Under the pieces are notes generated by a model, which was given only the letters and a program-made list of their open reading frames with translations, was not told the DNA's origin and made no database searches. Source: Fomitopsis serialis (taxonomy: Eukaryota > Basidiomycota > Agaricomycetes > Polyporales > Fomitopsidaceae). Taken from it: DNA of 64,000 bases. Every line of letters begins with the position of its first letter. Position 1 is the first letter of the stretch. A program made the position numbers and the translations under genes. The stretch is from the NCBI RefSeq assembly GCF_022376445.1, contig NW_025955143.1, positions 1 through 64,000 on the forward strand, written 5' to 3'. Shown here piece after piece: positions 44,129 to 54,015 of the stretch.

Positions 44129-44449
44129 ATGCCTCCTAAAACGACCAAGCCTACAACGGCGATGCCTCCTAAAACGACCAAGCTCACAACGGCGACACCT
44201 CCGCGGCTTCACGTTCGAGGAATCACGCAGGCCTTCACCGAGGTGCTCGCCATCACTCGCGCCGCCGCCCACAAATCTCGCGGCTACGACTCCGAGGCGG
44301 CACGCCAATATATCCGTGAGAAGTTCATCGAGGCGAATGCAGATGGGATGACTCCGTATGACTGGCAGGTCGACGTCACAGAAGCGACGAAACTCGGGTT
44401 AGACTGCATAGTTATCGCAGGGACTGGCGCGGGGTGCGAGCGTGAGTAG
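44129..44449 (+). pseudogene. RecQ helicase N-terminal fragment with broken Walker A
   Basis: Starts at ATG 44129 (MPPKTTKPTTAMPPKTTKLT, a small duplicated unit). It continues AARQYIREKFIEANADGMTP, then DWQVDVTEATKLGLDCIVIA and GTGAG. The Lys-Thr that should complete Walker A (GAGKT) is lost, because the sequence turns to CERE and a stop at 44447-44449. A GT follows closely, so a splice donor in the codon is possible, but no continuing exon is found. It supplies exactly the part missing from the helicase body at 41300-43545, in the same orientation but downstream of it. Confidence 0.75.
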
Positions 44450-44709
44450 CATATCATTGTGATCATCATAAGCACAGTCTAGATGAAATGTGTGAGTGCA
44501 GCTCAGTCAGCTCATGCGCAACATACAGAGTTCGGGTTTTTCATGGTGTTTCGCTTTTCCTGAACAGCGCTGTAGTACTGTACGAAACACCGCGGGATCT
44601 TCATTCTGAGCACGAGATGATGACATGGAGCAGTAGAAATAAATTCTAAGCAGAATAACAGGGCAGGAAGTGTACGCTGTGCACGGTAAGTAAAACGACG
44701 CGTAGGCAT
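44450..44709. other. Spacer between RecQ piece and right inverted arm
   Basis: Contains gctgtagtactgtacgaaac and other short palindromic words. No gene is supported. Confidence 0.4.
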
Positions 44710-44975
44710 CGCACTGCATGTATGCGCCTCTGCGGCCTCTCGCGCGACGCGTCTGGTCACGGGGTCGAGTGAGACCCCCCCGTCTCTACATACGAGGACG
44801 ACCAGACGTTCTGGAGGTGTTTCTTGTCTGTGTTTTTCGATCTCCGCTCACCTCCGAACGGCTGGTTCCGAGACTAGCTGGACGACTCTGGACCCCCGTC
44901 TCGCGGTAGCCGTTGTGGCGCGGCACCCCGGCACCTCGGCCGGAGACATCACCTTCGCCGAAGACGAAACGTCTA
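44710..44975 (-). repeat. Inverted arm, right, split by a MITE
   Basis: This matches the left arm 43777-44085 in reverse. The arm resumes after the MITE as tcgatatgcgtttggctg (45610-45627). The left arm has the same sequence without interruption, with a single TA at the insertion point. Confidence 0.85.
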
Positions 44976-45607
44976 CAGTAATGTACCGGTCCTTGAAACA
45001 CTCAAATCTTTCTCGGCCCACCACATCCGTTGAACGTGTCATACCCAAGATCGGACCACATATACGTTTTGTATCACTCTGTATGAGTATATAAATTATT
45101 CTACATTCTTATCCATGCAGAGGCTCTGTGACAGCACGGAGATCAGTTCAAAATTCTCTTATCGGTGGCGGGACCAGTCCTTGAAACACCTGCCTAAAAT
45201 GGCAACTTTTGTGAGTGCATGTCAATGCTTCGGCAGCTATGCAGTCATATTCATCGCAAATAATACTGCTCAGTCGGGCCAGTGAAGACGAAGGAATGTA
45301 TAGTGATTGCTCTGAACTTCCTGGTGATAGCTCACAATCGCCAGTGCAAGGGATTTCGTACAACGTCTGGTTGATATAAGCGCCGCTTACCATATCGGGC
45401 AACAGAATGTCGTGAAACACGAGTTTCGGGTTTCTCGACACACTGTATGGGCTTCTGTGCTCGTACCATTGAACTGAATATCTAGGAGATGTAATAAAGT
45501 GTCATTTTATTTATCATGATTTTTTGGGGCCTCAGAGGTTCAGTGAAAATGAGTGAAGTCGATTTTTTTCAAGGACCCGTAGCGTTTCAAGGACCGGTAC
45601 ATTACTG
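44976..45607 (+). mobile_element. Tc1/mariner-type MITE with TA duplication
   Basis: The 632-bp element has perfect 24-bp terminal inverted repeats (starts cagtaatgtaccggtccttg) and is flanked by TA at 44974-44975 and 45608-45609. Subterminal copies of ccttgaaac occur near 45178 and 45575. A 97-codon minus-strand frame at 45148-45441 shows no transposase motif. The other arm of the surrounding inverted repeat shows the empty site with one TA. Confidence 0.95.
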
Positions 45608-45627
45608 TATCGATATGCGTTTGGCTG

Positions 45628-45656
45628 TCACACGGGGTACCAAATCTGGGACCCCC
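45628..45656 (-). repeat. Inverted repeat, right copy
   Basis: Reads tcacacggggtaccaaatct then gggaccccc, the reverse complement of 40618-40647 with one mismatch. Confidence 0.85.
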
Positions 45657-46454
45657 TAAGCGCGCGCCCAGTTGTACCAGCCGTTCTTCGAACGCTCATC
45701 GGAGTTCGAAACGCTGGTCGCAAGCCTACATTTCTGTCATCTCCCAGTGTTGCTAGAGCCTGGGAGACGAGAGTTCTCCCGTAGCTGATACTAGCCCAGG
45801 AATTATTGTCGTAACCACGTAGCACCGGAGAGATCAGCTCAGCCTGCCAGTCATCCGGTTCAAAAGTCAAGCTGAATGTGCTCTTGATGTCACCCTTGAC
45901 TCTCGCTGTTGCATACTTCGCCCGTCATCGCCGAGTGCCTTGTGTACTTCTCTTTGAGGGCAGCTTGCGACGGCGTCGGGCTTTAGGGCTCCTCGTAGCC
46001 CCGGGCCTCCCGAGTGCAGGAGTACGGCGAGAAGGTGTCCTCTGTAGTTCGGGCATGAGAGTCTTGATATACCCGCCAGGGAGAGTAAGAACACGTCGAG
46101 TTGCATCTAGCACGCGCGCTGACGCGATCTCGTGGATCTGAAGCATTAGTAGCGGAGCATCCACACGATGCATATGCCCATCCTGGGCTCGCCAAAGAGA
46201 TGGAGAATGTTCTCATGAATTGCATTCCTGAGAGTCTTTGAATACTCTGACTGCGGGGTGCGACATAGTGAATATACTACACAAAATGGAGATTTGGCCC
46301 TTCGAAGCCATTCCTAAAGAGCGCAAAATCCATGGAACATTGTGATTACGCTACAGGCAATCAGGAGTACTTCAAAAGTACCTTTGCCTTACCGAAAGTG
46401 AGGCAAAAAAGCTATACATGAGAAGTTAAGGCCCCGAATTGAGCCCAAGGATCA
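45657..46454. other. No gene supported
   Basis: Minus-strand frames at 45628-45870 and 45867-46225 are open, without known motifs. The stretch links the RecQ locus to the gypsy element. Confidence 0.35.
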
Positions 46455-46727
46455 CAGTCACCTTTGAGCAAGCCCTGTGACGGGCGTGCCAGGTGACGGG
46501 CGTGCCAGGTGACGGGCGTGCCAGATACCGGCCGGGTCGAGTGTCGAAGCGAGGGCGAGATCAAGCGGACGGACGAGCGAGAGAGCGAGAGACGAGGACG
46601 CGAGCCCGAACACTGGTGTTGGCAAGACGAGAGACGTACAATGGGGCGAGTGAGCTATCAAAGGAATCGTGGGTGTCGCCGGAGAACCAGGTACAGTCGA
46701 TGAACGACTCAGAGCGACCCTGACAGG
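46455..46727 (-). repeat. Downstream LTR-like sequence of the gypsy element
   Basis: On the minus strand it starts tgtcagggtcgctctgagtc. Its first 76 nt match those at 53761-53686, then the two diverge. A triplicated 16-nt unit (ggtgacgggcgtgcca on the plus strand) lies near its other end at 46476-46522. Confidence 0.55.
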
Positions 46728-46812
46728 AACCAGGATACATGCCAAAACAGGAAACCGGGAATGTTGTGGCTACGAAGTCCGTGGCGCATCGTATTGCGCT
46801 GTACAAGAAACC

Positions 46813-47940
46813 ATGCGCTACCGTTACCCGCTAGTCCGTGGATGAAGGTCCCGCGCCACACGCCTCAGCCACCTCGCGTCTCGCGGCCGTCGCCTTCACG
46901 CAACGCTCATACCTCGATCAAAACTCATCGTATGGCCTTGGCGACCTCATTTTCGGTATCTACGCGTCAAATTCAACTCAGGCACGGTGTCAGAAACGCT
47001 CAATTGACAGGCAGCTGCGCGCAAGACCTCACGAGAGTCCGGACGAGTCGGCGAACACCCGCATGTAGCGTAAACGGCGTGTGCGTGTCACACATCGTGT
47101 GTCGGGAGGCTAGAGGGAGGGTGCTATAAGTGATTGATTTAGCCAGGGTTGAAGCTGGTTGTATAGTGAGTCTTCAATGCTAGTGCTGTTGTCCTTTCGT
47201 CCTTCTGTACTCGCGCGAGCAGTCCCGGGCTGGTTCGCCACATTATAAGTTACGTCGCACACTATATTCGATCTTCAATACATGTACGACTGTTCATATA
47301 AATACTACGTCCGACGCCTACTCGTAGGAGGTCCATCTGAGCCGATATAATGGTGTTCATGACTGTTGGGTATAATCTCACGTAGGCATTGACATGTTAC
47401 ATCTAAAAACCAAATGGTATTCTACACTGTACGCAATATTTCATGAGTGGATAAATGGTCTGCCAATGCACCAGTACCAAGGCCTGGAGCCCAAATTCAT
47501 GACAATTGACAATTGCACAGTATGTACACTGTATGGTGCCCCCGAGTGATGAACCGACTACAATGGTCTTAACTCCTGAGCCTGAGCTCTTCGTGTCTGA
47601 GACATACCATAATTCAGTCACTCTACAGCCTCCCCTGGTCTCCTGGCTCGTGATGTATATACTATGGCACTCACACGTTCACGCTACGTGCGGGTGTTCG
47701 CCGACTCGTCCGGACTCTCATGAGGTCTTGCGCGCAGCTGCCTGTCAATTGAGCGTTTCTGACACCGTGCCTGAGTTGAATTTGACGCGTAGATACCGAA
47801 AATGAGGTCGCCAAGGCCATGCGATGAGTTTTGAGCGAGGTATGAGCGTTGCGTGAAGGCGACGGCCGCGAGACGTGAGGTGGCTGAGGCGTGTGGCGCG
47901 GGACCTTCATCCACGGACTAGCGGGTAACGGTAATGCGCA
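46813..47940 (+). mobile_element. Long-inverted-repeat element without coding sequence
   Basis: Arms of about 265 bp (46813-47078 and 47677-47940) are nearly identical in inverted orientation; the outermost shared block is taccgttacccgctagtccg. The central 600 nt are AT-rich and carry no protein. The size and layout suggest a foldback or MITE-like DNA transposon inserted next to the gypsy LTR. No target duplication was identified. Confidence 0.85.
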
Positions 47941-48655
47941 TGCTAACGTGCTCTACAAGACCGTGGTGCATTGTATCGCACCGGTAAGTGATCATGTGTA
48001 ACTGTGTGGCCGTTACACCACCTTCTCTTCAAGGGGAAGCCGTGACGCGACCTTCAGAGGTTGAGCCGTTGCGGCGGTCTCAAGACACGGCCGGAACTGG
48101 TCGTGGTCTGTGTGGGCGGCACATGACAACCACGGGGATCCTCGGAGGGCGCAGGGGGCGGACTCGGAGGACGTGGGTGTTGGAACACATGGTCAGGGAC
48201 GAGCTCGCAAGCTCGGCCGCGATAGTACCTCGCCGAGAGGAGATAGGGGGAGGGTATATAATGAGGGAAAATTCGTGTATCTACCTCATGCGATTGCCCA
48301 GCGATTGCCCTTCGGGCATCGTCCGCGCCCGTGACACTCGCGCTCGCGTTGTCCCCGTTCCGCTTGTTCTCACAGTGGGGCAGCGGCAGGCACAGAGGGA
48401 GAAGCAGAGGTAACGGCAACGGAGGCAGCGGGCAGGACGGGAACGGGAACGGGCGCGGGCACGGACGTTTTGAGGTGGGCACGGAGACGGATTCGAGGGC
48501 GGACGCGCACGGGGCCTGTGGAGCAGGTTATATCAGTAGCAGCAGGAATGGATGCGGTTTTATCGAGGATGAGTCGGTGAGGGTGAATGGCGCGAGGGTG
48601 ACTATGATGGAAGCGTTCGAGGAGCTCGCTGGACGTGGTGGGAATGCGGGTAAGT
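47941..48655. other. Gypsy 3' region or inserted sequence
   Basis: G-rich plus-strand stretches give overlapping open frames on both strands, with no domain. The region lies between the foldback element and the chromodomain stop codon at 48661. Confidence 0.35.
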
Positions 48656-48660
48656 GGAAT

Positions 48661-49706
48661 TCATGAGTCTTCCTCGGGGGAGAGACCCTTCCAGCGCATG
48701 AGGTACTCGTAACGCTGACCGAGCTTGCGAGAGTCGAGGATGTCGGAGATGTCAGGGGAGGGATCGAGGCTTGAACTGTCGAGAACGAGAAGATCGGGGT
48801 CGGCGTGAGGGTGGAAGTCGGATGGGTCATAGTAGCGTTCGAGAAGGGAAACATGAAAGATGGTGTGAAGGCGAGAAATGTAGGAAGGAAGACAAAATTG
48901 GTATGCTGAGGCGTGATCAACAGGGAAGGAGCCGAGACGGCAATGGTCGAGCTTTTCTGACGGCTGAGTGGACTTGATGTGACGACGCAGTAACCAGACG
49001 AGCTGGTCCGGCTTGTACGTCGGGCTGTTGAGGACGTGCGCGTTGTATGCGCGAGCTTGGAGGTCTTGAGCCTCCTTCAACTCGGCACGGAGCTCGTCGT
49101 GGAGACACTCCAAGCGCTGAGCGAGGTCGGTGGCGGCGGGGGCAGTGGTGCGATCCGAGAGCTGAGGTTCGAAGGAAGGGTGGAAGCAGTAGTTGGCGAA
49201 GAAGGGTGACTGGTTGGTGGACGCGTCCACGTTGTTATTGAACACTAAATTGGCGAGTGGCAGGTAATCGACCCAGTCGTCTTGTTGATACGACGTGTAC
49301 GTGCGGAGGTACATCTCGAGCGTCTGTTTGGTATGCTTGGTCAGTCCGTCCGTTTGCGGGTGATATGCTGTTGACGTCCTGTGATCAATCTTCAAAAGAG
49401 TGGTGAGTTCTTTCCAAACATGCGATATGAAACGGAGACGATTGTCTCGGGGTAACGGAAGCTGCTCTTGAAGAAGAACCAAGCCAAACCCGGCGTGTCT
49501 AATGTCTCGTTGCACGGGACAAAGTGCGCGACATGGGTAGAGCGGTCGCAGATGACCCAAATCGGGGCGTAGCCGTGAGAGTGCAGGAGCTTCACAATGA
49601 GATCCATAGAGATGGACTTCCACAGCCTGTCTGGGATCTCCAAAGGGAGGAGTGAGCCATACGGCTTGTGATGTGGCGTCTTGACACGGCTACAGACATC
49701 GCACAC
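48661..49706 (-). pseudogene. Gypsy integrase and chromodomain
   Basis: The frames hold a zinc-binding CDVCSRVKTPHHKPYG, the core start RLWKSISMDLIVKLLHSHGY, then after a frame change HRTSTAYHPQTDGLTKHTKQ, SPFFANYCFHPSFEP and LEYLHTIFHVS-like text (HTIFHVSLLERYYDP). The C-terminal chromodomain reads DSRKLGQRYEYLMRWKGLSP and stops at 48661. At least one frameshift (near 49450) breaks the catalytic core. In chromoviruses this part would place cDNA into heterochromatin. Confidence 0.85.
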
Positions 49707-49712
49707 CTGAAT

Positions 49713-50655
49713 TTAGCGGCGAACGTACGTCTGCATGCCTGGACACAAGCGCCGAGCAAATGCCAGCGCTCGTCCGGGATTGCCTAAATCGATCGAGTCA
49801 TGACGAGAATAAAGGATGTCAGCACGCATAGGTGAAGGAATGAACAGGGGACCATTGTGGAAAACGAGATTGCCTTCCAGCGCGAAGTCCGTGTGGCCAC
49901 GAGAGATCGCTTCGCGCCACTCGGTGTTGTTGCGGATCGTGGCTTGGTACCGACCGAGCTGCTCTGAGTTGTCGAGAGCGAGCGTCGTCAGCGGCGAGAC
50001 TTGCTGTGGACTACGTGAAGCGTTCAATGCCGATGCCTCGTCTGGAACGAGACGTTCTCTGTGCATAGGGTGTAGAACCTTTTTTTGGAGGCGGAGGACG
50101 TCATCCCCCTCTCGAGGCACGAAATCGGGACGTCGCGAAGGAGCATCCACAGGATTTTTGATCCCAGGCGCGCAATCCAGGTGGAAGTCAAATTCCGACA
50201 GAAACATACACCAACGCGCCTGTCGGCGGTTCAAAATGCGAGGAGACATGATATATACCAAATTTATGTGGTCGGAGAAGACGACGACCGGCTCAGCGGT
50301 GCCTTCGAGTCACGCGCGCACGTCTCGGAACGACGCGACGACGGCAAGAAGTTCTTTGTCGTGCACGTCCTAATTGATCTCCGCCAGAGAGAACTTGCGA
50401 GAGAAGCACGCCACTGCATTTAGGAACCCTCGAGCGTCTGGCTGGTGCAGGATATCTGACTGGCATAGCAAAGTCGGAAGCGTCAGTAGCCAAGGTGCAC
50501 GAGAGAGACGGATCGTAGTGACGGAGAACGGGAGCCGAGGTGAAGACACGCTTCAGCCGTTCAAAGGCGTCAGCGGCCTCTGGCGTGAGCACAAACGACT
50601 TGCATTACGGTCCTTGCGCGTGAGCGCGTTGAGCGGGAGGACCGTGTCAGCGTAG
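49713..50655 (-). pseudogene. Gypsy RNase H region, decayed
   Basis: Minus-strand frames read [20 protein letters not shown], then [19 protein letters not shown] (the first catalytic Asp of RNase H). After a shift they read YIMSPRILNRRQARWCMFLS, FDFHLDCAPGIKNPVDAPSR and a linker to the integrase zinc region. Frames change at about 50470 and 50270. Confidence 0.8.
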
Positions 50656-50699
50656 TAGTCGATAAAGCGTCGGTAGAGGTTGGTTAATTCAAGGAAGGA

Positions 50700-51275
50700 C
50701 TAGACATCCTTGACCGATTGTGGAGCGGGCCAGTCCGCGGTCGTCGAGAGCTTGCTGGGGCCCATCATGGTGCCATACGAGCCAAGATATTCGACTTCAG
50801 ACCGGTCGAACTCGCACTTCTTCGCATTAGCGAAGAGGCCGGCGCCCTCGAGGCGCTCGAGAACCACCCGGACATGTCGGTCGTGCTCTTCCTGATTCTT
50901 GGAGAATGGGTTGGTGCCACAGCACGACAAATCGAGTCGCTGCCGGGCCCAATGAATGGCGGGGTTGTGGCGTTGCAGCCAGTCGAGACCGAGAATGACA
51001 GAAAACGGGACAGAAACGAGGCCAAGAGAAACGTCTTCATAATGCTTTTGAACAGACAATGACGTTACCACATCGTCGGTGATCAGGCCAGACGCGATCG
51101 GTCGATTGTTTACCGCCGTAATCGGTATGTATCGGCACGTCTTTGGGACGACGCGGGAGAGCATGGCGGCTCGCGAAGTCGAGAGAAATGCAAGAGCCCG
51201 TCGCGCCGCTATCCACGAGCACGTCCGTGCGGACAGGCTTGCGATCGGGAAAGGAGAGAGTAGTCCGAAGACCAC
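50700..51275 (-). pseudogene. Gypsy protease fused to a gutted reverse transcriptase
   Basis: One frame runs from a protease-like region (an overlapping frame reads MLVDSGATGSCISLDFASRH; then VSVPFSVILGLDWLQRHNP) straight into NQEEHDRHVRVVLERLEGAG and LFANAKKCEFDRSEVEYLGS. The latter is the end of the reverse transcriptase. The whole RT core with its YxDD box is missing between CCGTN and PFSKN, so an internal deletion joined the two parts. The element cannot transpose by itself. Confidence 0.85.
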
Positions 51276-52128
51276 GGGTTAGGGTAAACGTGCGAAGAGA
51301 GTTGGAAACAAAGTGAGCTAGCAGGCTTGGGTATCCACACCCCGTTTACTGAACGGACGTGCGTAGGTCCCCGCGACGGGAGCCTGAGTCCCTGAAGATC
51401 CCGGAAGCCCCGGGACAGGCGAAAGATCTCCGGCTAGGCTTTTCTCGAAGAGGGAGCACCCTTAGCCTTCTTCTTGGCGTTCTCCGCCATATTAAGACAA
51501 TCGAAGACGGTGTGCTTTCCCTCGACGCAGTAAGTAGAAGAAGAAATCATTTTTGCGGCGATACCCCTTCTCTACTGGGGTCAGCGGCCCGGGACCGCGT
51601 CAAATGGCGTCGATCTCCATCGGAACAACGTCATTGTTTGACGGTGTGCTTGCGGACATGACGGGCGCCGGAGCGGATGACGTTGGCCGTGCCGACAACG
51701 AGAATTCATGCTGCTTTGCAGTGAAAGCGAGTGCTTACCAGTAAGAAACCCTCTTGTCATGCTCCCATGGATCTTGTTGTCAGCATCAATCACAATCTTG
51801 GTCCACGCCTCGAGTGTATCCGGACGGGACACAGTAATCAGGGTCTGCTTAACAGTGGGCTTGAGACCCTGATCGAACATCGCGATCTGCATGTAGTCAG
51901 ACATGTCGACAAAGGGTAGAAGCTCCTTGAAGCGGGAAGCAAAGCTGGGACAGGCCTTATCAACCTGGTTACTGTCCTCGAAGCGCTTTTTCAAAACGCG
52001 TCTTTGAAACGCGACCTGTCGCGCAGCAACTCAGGTTGCGCGCGCTTGACGTCGTTGTACCAGTAGAGGAATGAACCATCCTTGAGATACATGGACAGAA
52101 TAAGCGCAACATTCTGACCTTGGGGTCA
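51276..52128 (-). pseudogene. Gypsy gag, central and C-terminal part
   Basis: Minus-strand text includes KDGSFLYWYNDVKRAQPELL (about 52090-52030), a shift, then KACPSFASRFKELLPFVDMS and FDQGLKPTVKQTLITVSRPD. The zinc knuckle YCVEGKHTVFDC lies near 51530-51495. This is the order expected for a chromovirus gag. A stop and a shift at 51990-52015 break it. Confidence 0.75.
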
Positions 52129-53183
52129 ATGTCCCAGCGGGTTTGCAGGGCATTTCAAAACCTGCTGTGTCACGATCACGCCGGACGTCTCTATCAAAGT
52201 CGCGTGGCACCCCATTACAGCGCGAATAGAAGTCCTGCTTATAATGATTTCTCGTGTACGTCAGAGATATTGTGACTCATTAGTATGCAATATAATTCTT
52301 GGTGTCGCGCTACAGTCAAGAGGTAAGAGAATAAGCACAACATACCAACAAGCATGCTCAGGCTAGTATTACTGCTGCTTTTGAGTCAGCGGTGTGCGAT
52401 GCACTTGTAACCTAAGGATAACGTTCGAAGGAGCCGCCTGGCCGCGTTTGTGGGTAATTGTAATGGGTATGGTTCACCTGCGCTCGTGCTTCTCGATGTC
52501 TCGCGCCCACCGCTAACTTGAAGGCCATTTTGAATGAAGCGGTGTTTTGCACCGACGTCGCATTGCTCTTTAACAATGTCAGCAGCGCAACGCAGCAAGC
52601 GGACATGTTCGTCCACGTCCACGTCATCTTCGTCATCAAGCTGGAACAGACATTGTGGGACCGTGTCAGTGTTGGCGCACAATCACAATTGGGTGGCATT
52701 TCTTACCGTAAAGCCCGCGCTTCCGCGCAACAAGCCGTCGCGTCCCGCAGGCAGCGGTCTATTAGGTGAGGAATTTATCTGTAGGTGTAGCATGCATGAG
52801 TCCGAGTCATGTAACTGTACAGTTCGCGTTGACACTCACCGGTGAGGACCTGCTAGTGACTGTCAAGGCCGGCAGCACCGAATCAGAGTCTTTCGTTCCT
52901 AATTTCTCTGAAGTGTCCGCCTGCGCCTGAGACTCGGATGCGCGGGACATGCCAGTTCTCAATGAACAACGGGGAGGCTCGACGTCTGTGAGTGCTGTGA
53001 CGCATGCTTCGAAAACAGCCGTATGATCGTCAGTCGATGCGCAGGTCCTTTATTCGCGCTGTACAGTGTAAGTAAGTAATGGGGCGCGACGACGCCGCCG
53101 CACGCGACCTAGAGACGTCCGGGGCGATTGCGCCACAGCCGCCACAGCGGGGCTTGAGATGCCCTGCAAACCCGCTGGGACAT
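52129..53183 (+). mobile_element. Inverted-repeat DNA element inserted in gypsy gag
   Basis: The 1055-bp element has terminal inverted repeats of roughly 85 bp, starting atgtcccagcgggtttgcag at both ends. It splits gag between LRELRATFEL (right) and KDGSFLYWYN (left). An internal minus-strand frame at 52386-52682 reads QLDDEDDVDVDEHVRLLRCA, without a known transposase motif. No clear target duplication was seen. Confidence 0.85.
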
Positions 53184-53560
53184 GTTCTACAGTTCGAATG
53201 TCGCACGGAGTTCGCGCAGAAAAGAAGGGACTTGGTCAGAATTACCTGAGAACATGCGCGGGGCACGCTTGTTGACATTAGGACCAGATCCCCCGCTGCT
53301 CCCGTTGCCCTGAAAGGACACGGTGACGTTGAGAGCCTGAGGTGACGTGGCCACGACGGTGAGATCTTCGACGCGCTCGGTCATCGCGAAAAACGCGTTG
53401 TCCAGTTGTGCTTGGTTGTTTGAGAGCTGTTTGGCATGTCGACAGAGAGCCTCAAGTGCTCAGCAGAACGCCTGGGCTGGATTTTTGGGGACAGGGGTAG
53501 ACTGCGGCGGTGGTGGAGCGGTCTGTTGTTGACCAGGGCGATCGCCAGGACCACAGCCGT
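53184..53560 (-). pseudogene. Gypsy gag N-terminal part
   Basis: The frame reads MTERVEDLTVVATSPQALNV, then GPNVNKRAPRMFSGNSDQVP and SFLRELRATFEL, where the inserted element begins. A neighbouring frame upstream is Pro- and Gln-rich. It is typical of the gag N-terminus in basidiomycete chromoviruses. Confidence 0.65.
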
Positions 53561-53761
53561 CAAAATCCTGGCTTGTGTCGAAGATTTATATGGTAGGTCA
53601 GATAGTAGAGCCTTTGCGAGCTCGAGTACTAGGCTAGAAGCAACAAAGGAATACCAGATAAGATTGATGAACTGGCGCTCAGACAGCCTGAGCTATCCAA
53701 GGAATAGAGGGTGTCGCCGGAGAACTAGTTACAGTCAATGAACAGCTCAGAGTGACCTGAC
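53561..53761 (-). repeat. Upstream LTR-like sequence of the gypsy element
   Basis: On the minus strand it starts tgtcaggtcactctgagctg. The first 76 nt match 46727-46652, then the two differ, so the LTRs are either very old or come from different copies. Confidence 0.5.
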
Positions 53762-53929
53762 ATGCATTGAAGCCACCTTAGAGTACCTACTCCGGGGTGT
53801 GCCTTTCCACACAGTAAGTTCGATCGTGTTAACGAGTACATATTCAGTCGTAGTCCTCTTGGTACTCGACTGAGGTGCAATTACTCTACTCGCGCGCTCT
53901 TGCGCCTTCCACAGAGTCATGTGTCCGCG

Positions 53930-54015
53930 TCACCGTCCTGCGTCAACAGATCAGGCTCTAGAGCGGGGAAAGCTTCAGGTTTTACCTGCGCAAGCACGCG
54001 ATAATTATGGTGCTG
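53930..54015 (+). pseudogene. Relic of a tyrosine recombinase C-terminus
   Basis: The short plus-strand reading SGESFRFYLRKHAIIMVLYL matches the end of the recombinase at 8034-9231 (SGESFKLYLRKHA), including the catalytic Tyr. Only about 25 codons remain, with a stop just after. It shows that a second DIRS-like copy once lay here. Confidence 0.75.

Larger units (their letters stand above)
40618..45656 (+). mobile_element. RecQ locus framed by 29-bp inverted repeats
   Basis: The stretch is bounded by the inverted repeats at 40618-40647 and 45628-45656. It contains a minus-strand ORF (40762-41331), a RecQ helicase body (41300-43545), a small minus-strand fragment (43612-43857) and a RecQ N-terminal piece (44129-44449). 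A pair of roughly 270-bp inverted arms and a mariner-type MITE lie at its right side. No transposase is recognised. No target duplication can be seen, so its status as a single mobile unit is inference. Confidence 0.45.
46455..53761 (-). mobile_element. Chromodomain Ty3/gypsy retrotransposon, decayed, with nested insertions
   Basis: Minus-strand order from high to low coordinate: LTR-like start (53761), gag, protease, reverse transcriptase remnant, RNase H remnant, integrase, chromodomain and LTR-like start (46727). This order is that of chromoviruses. Gag is interrupted by an inverted-repeat element (52129-53183), and another (46813-47940) lies between the chromodomain and the downstream LTR. 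Several stops and frameshifts are present, so it is not autonomous. Confidence 0.85.

Noticed and set aside
40618..45656. Starship-type giant element
   Set aside because: No DUF3435 tyrosine recombinase captain is associated with the RecQ locus, and the span is only 5 kb.
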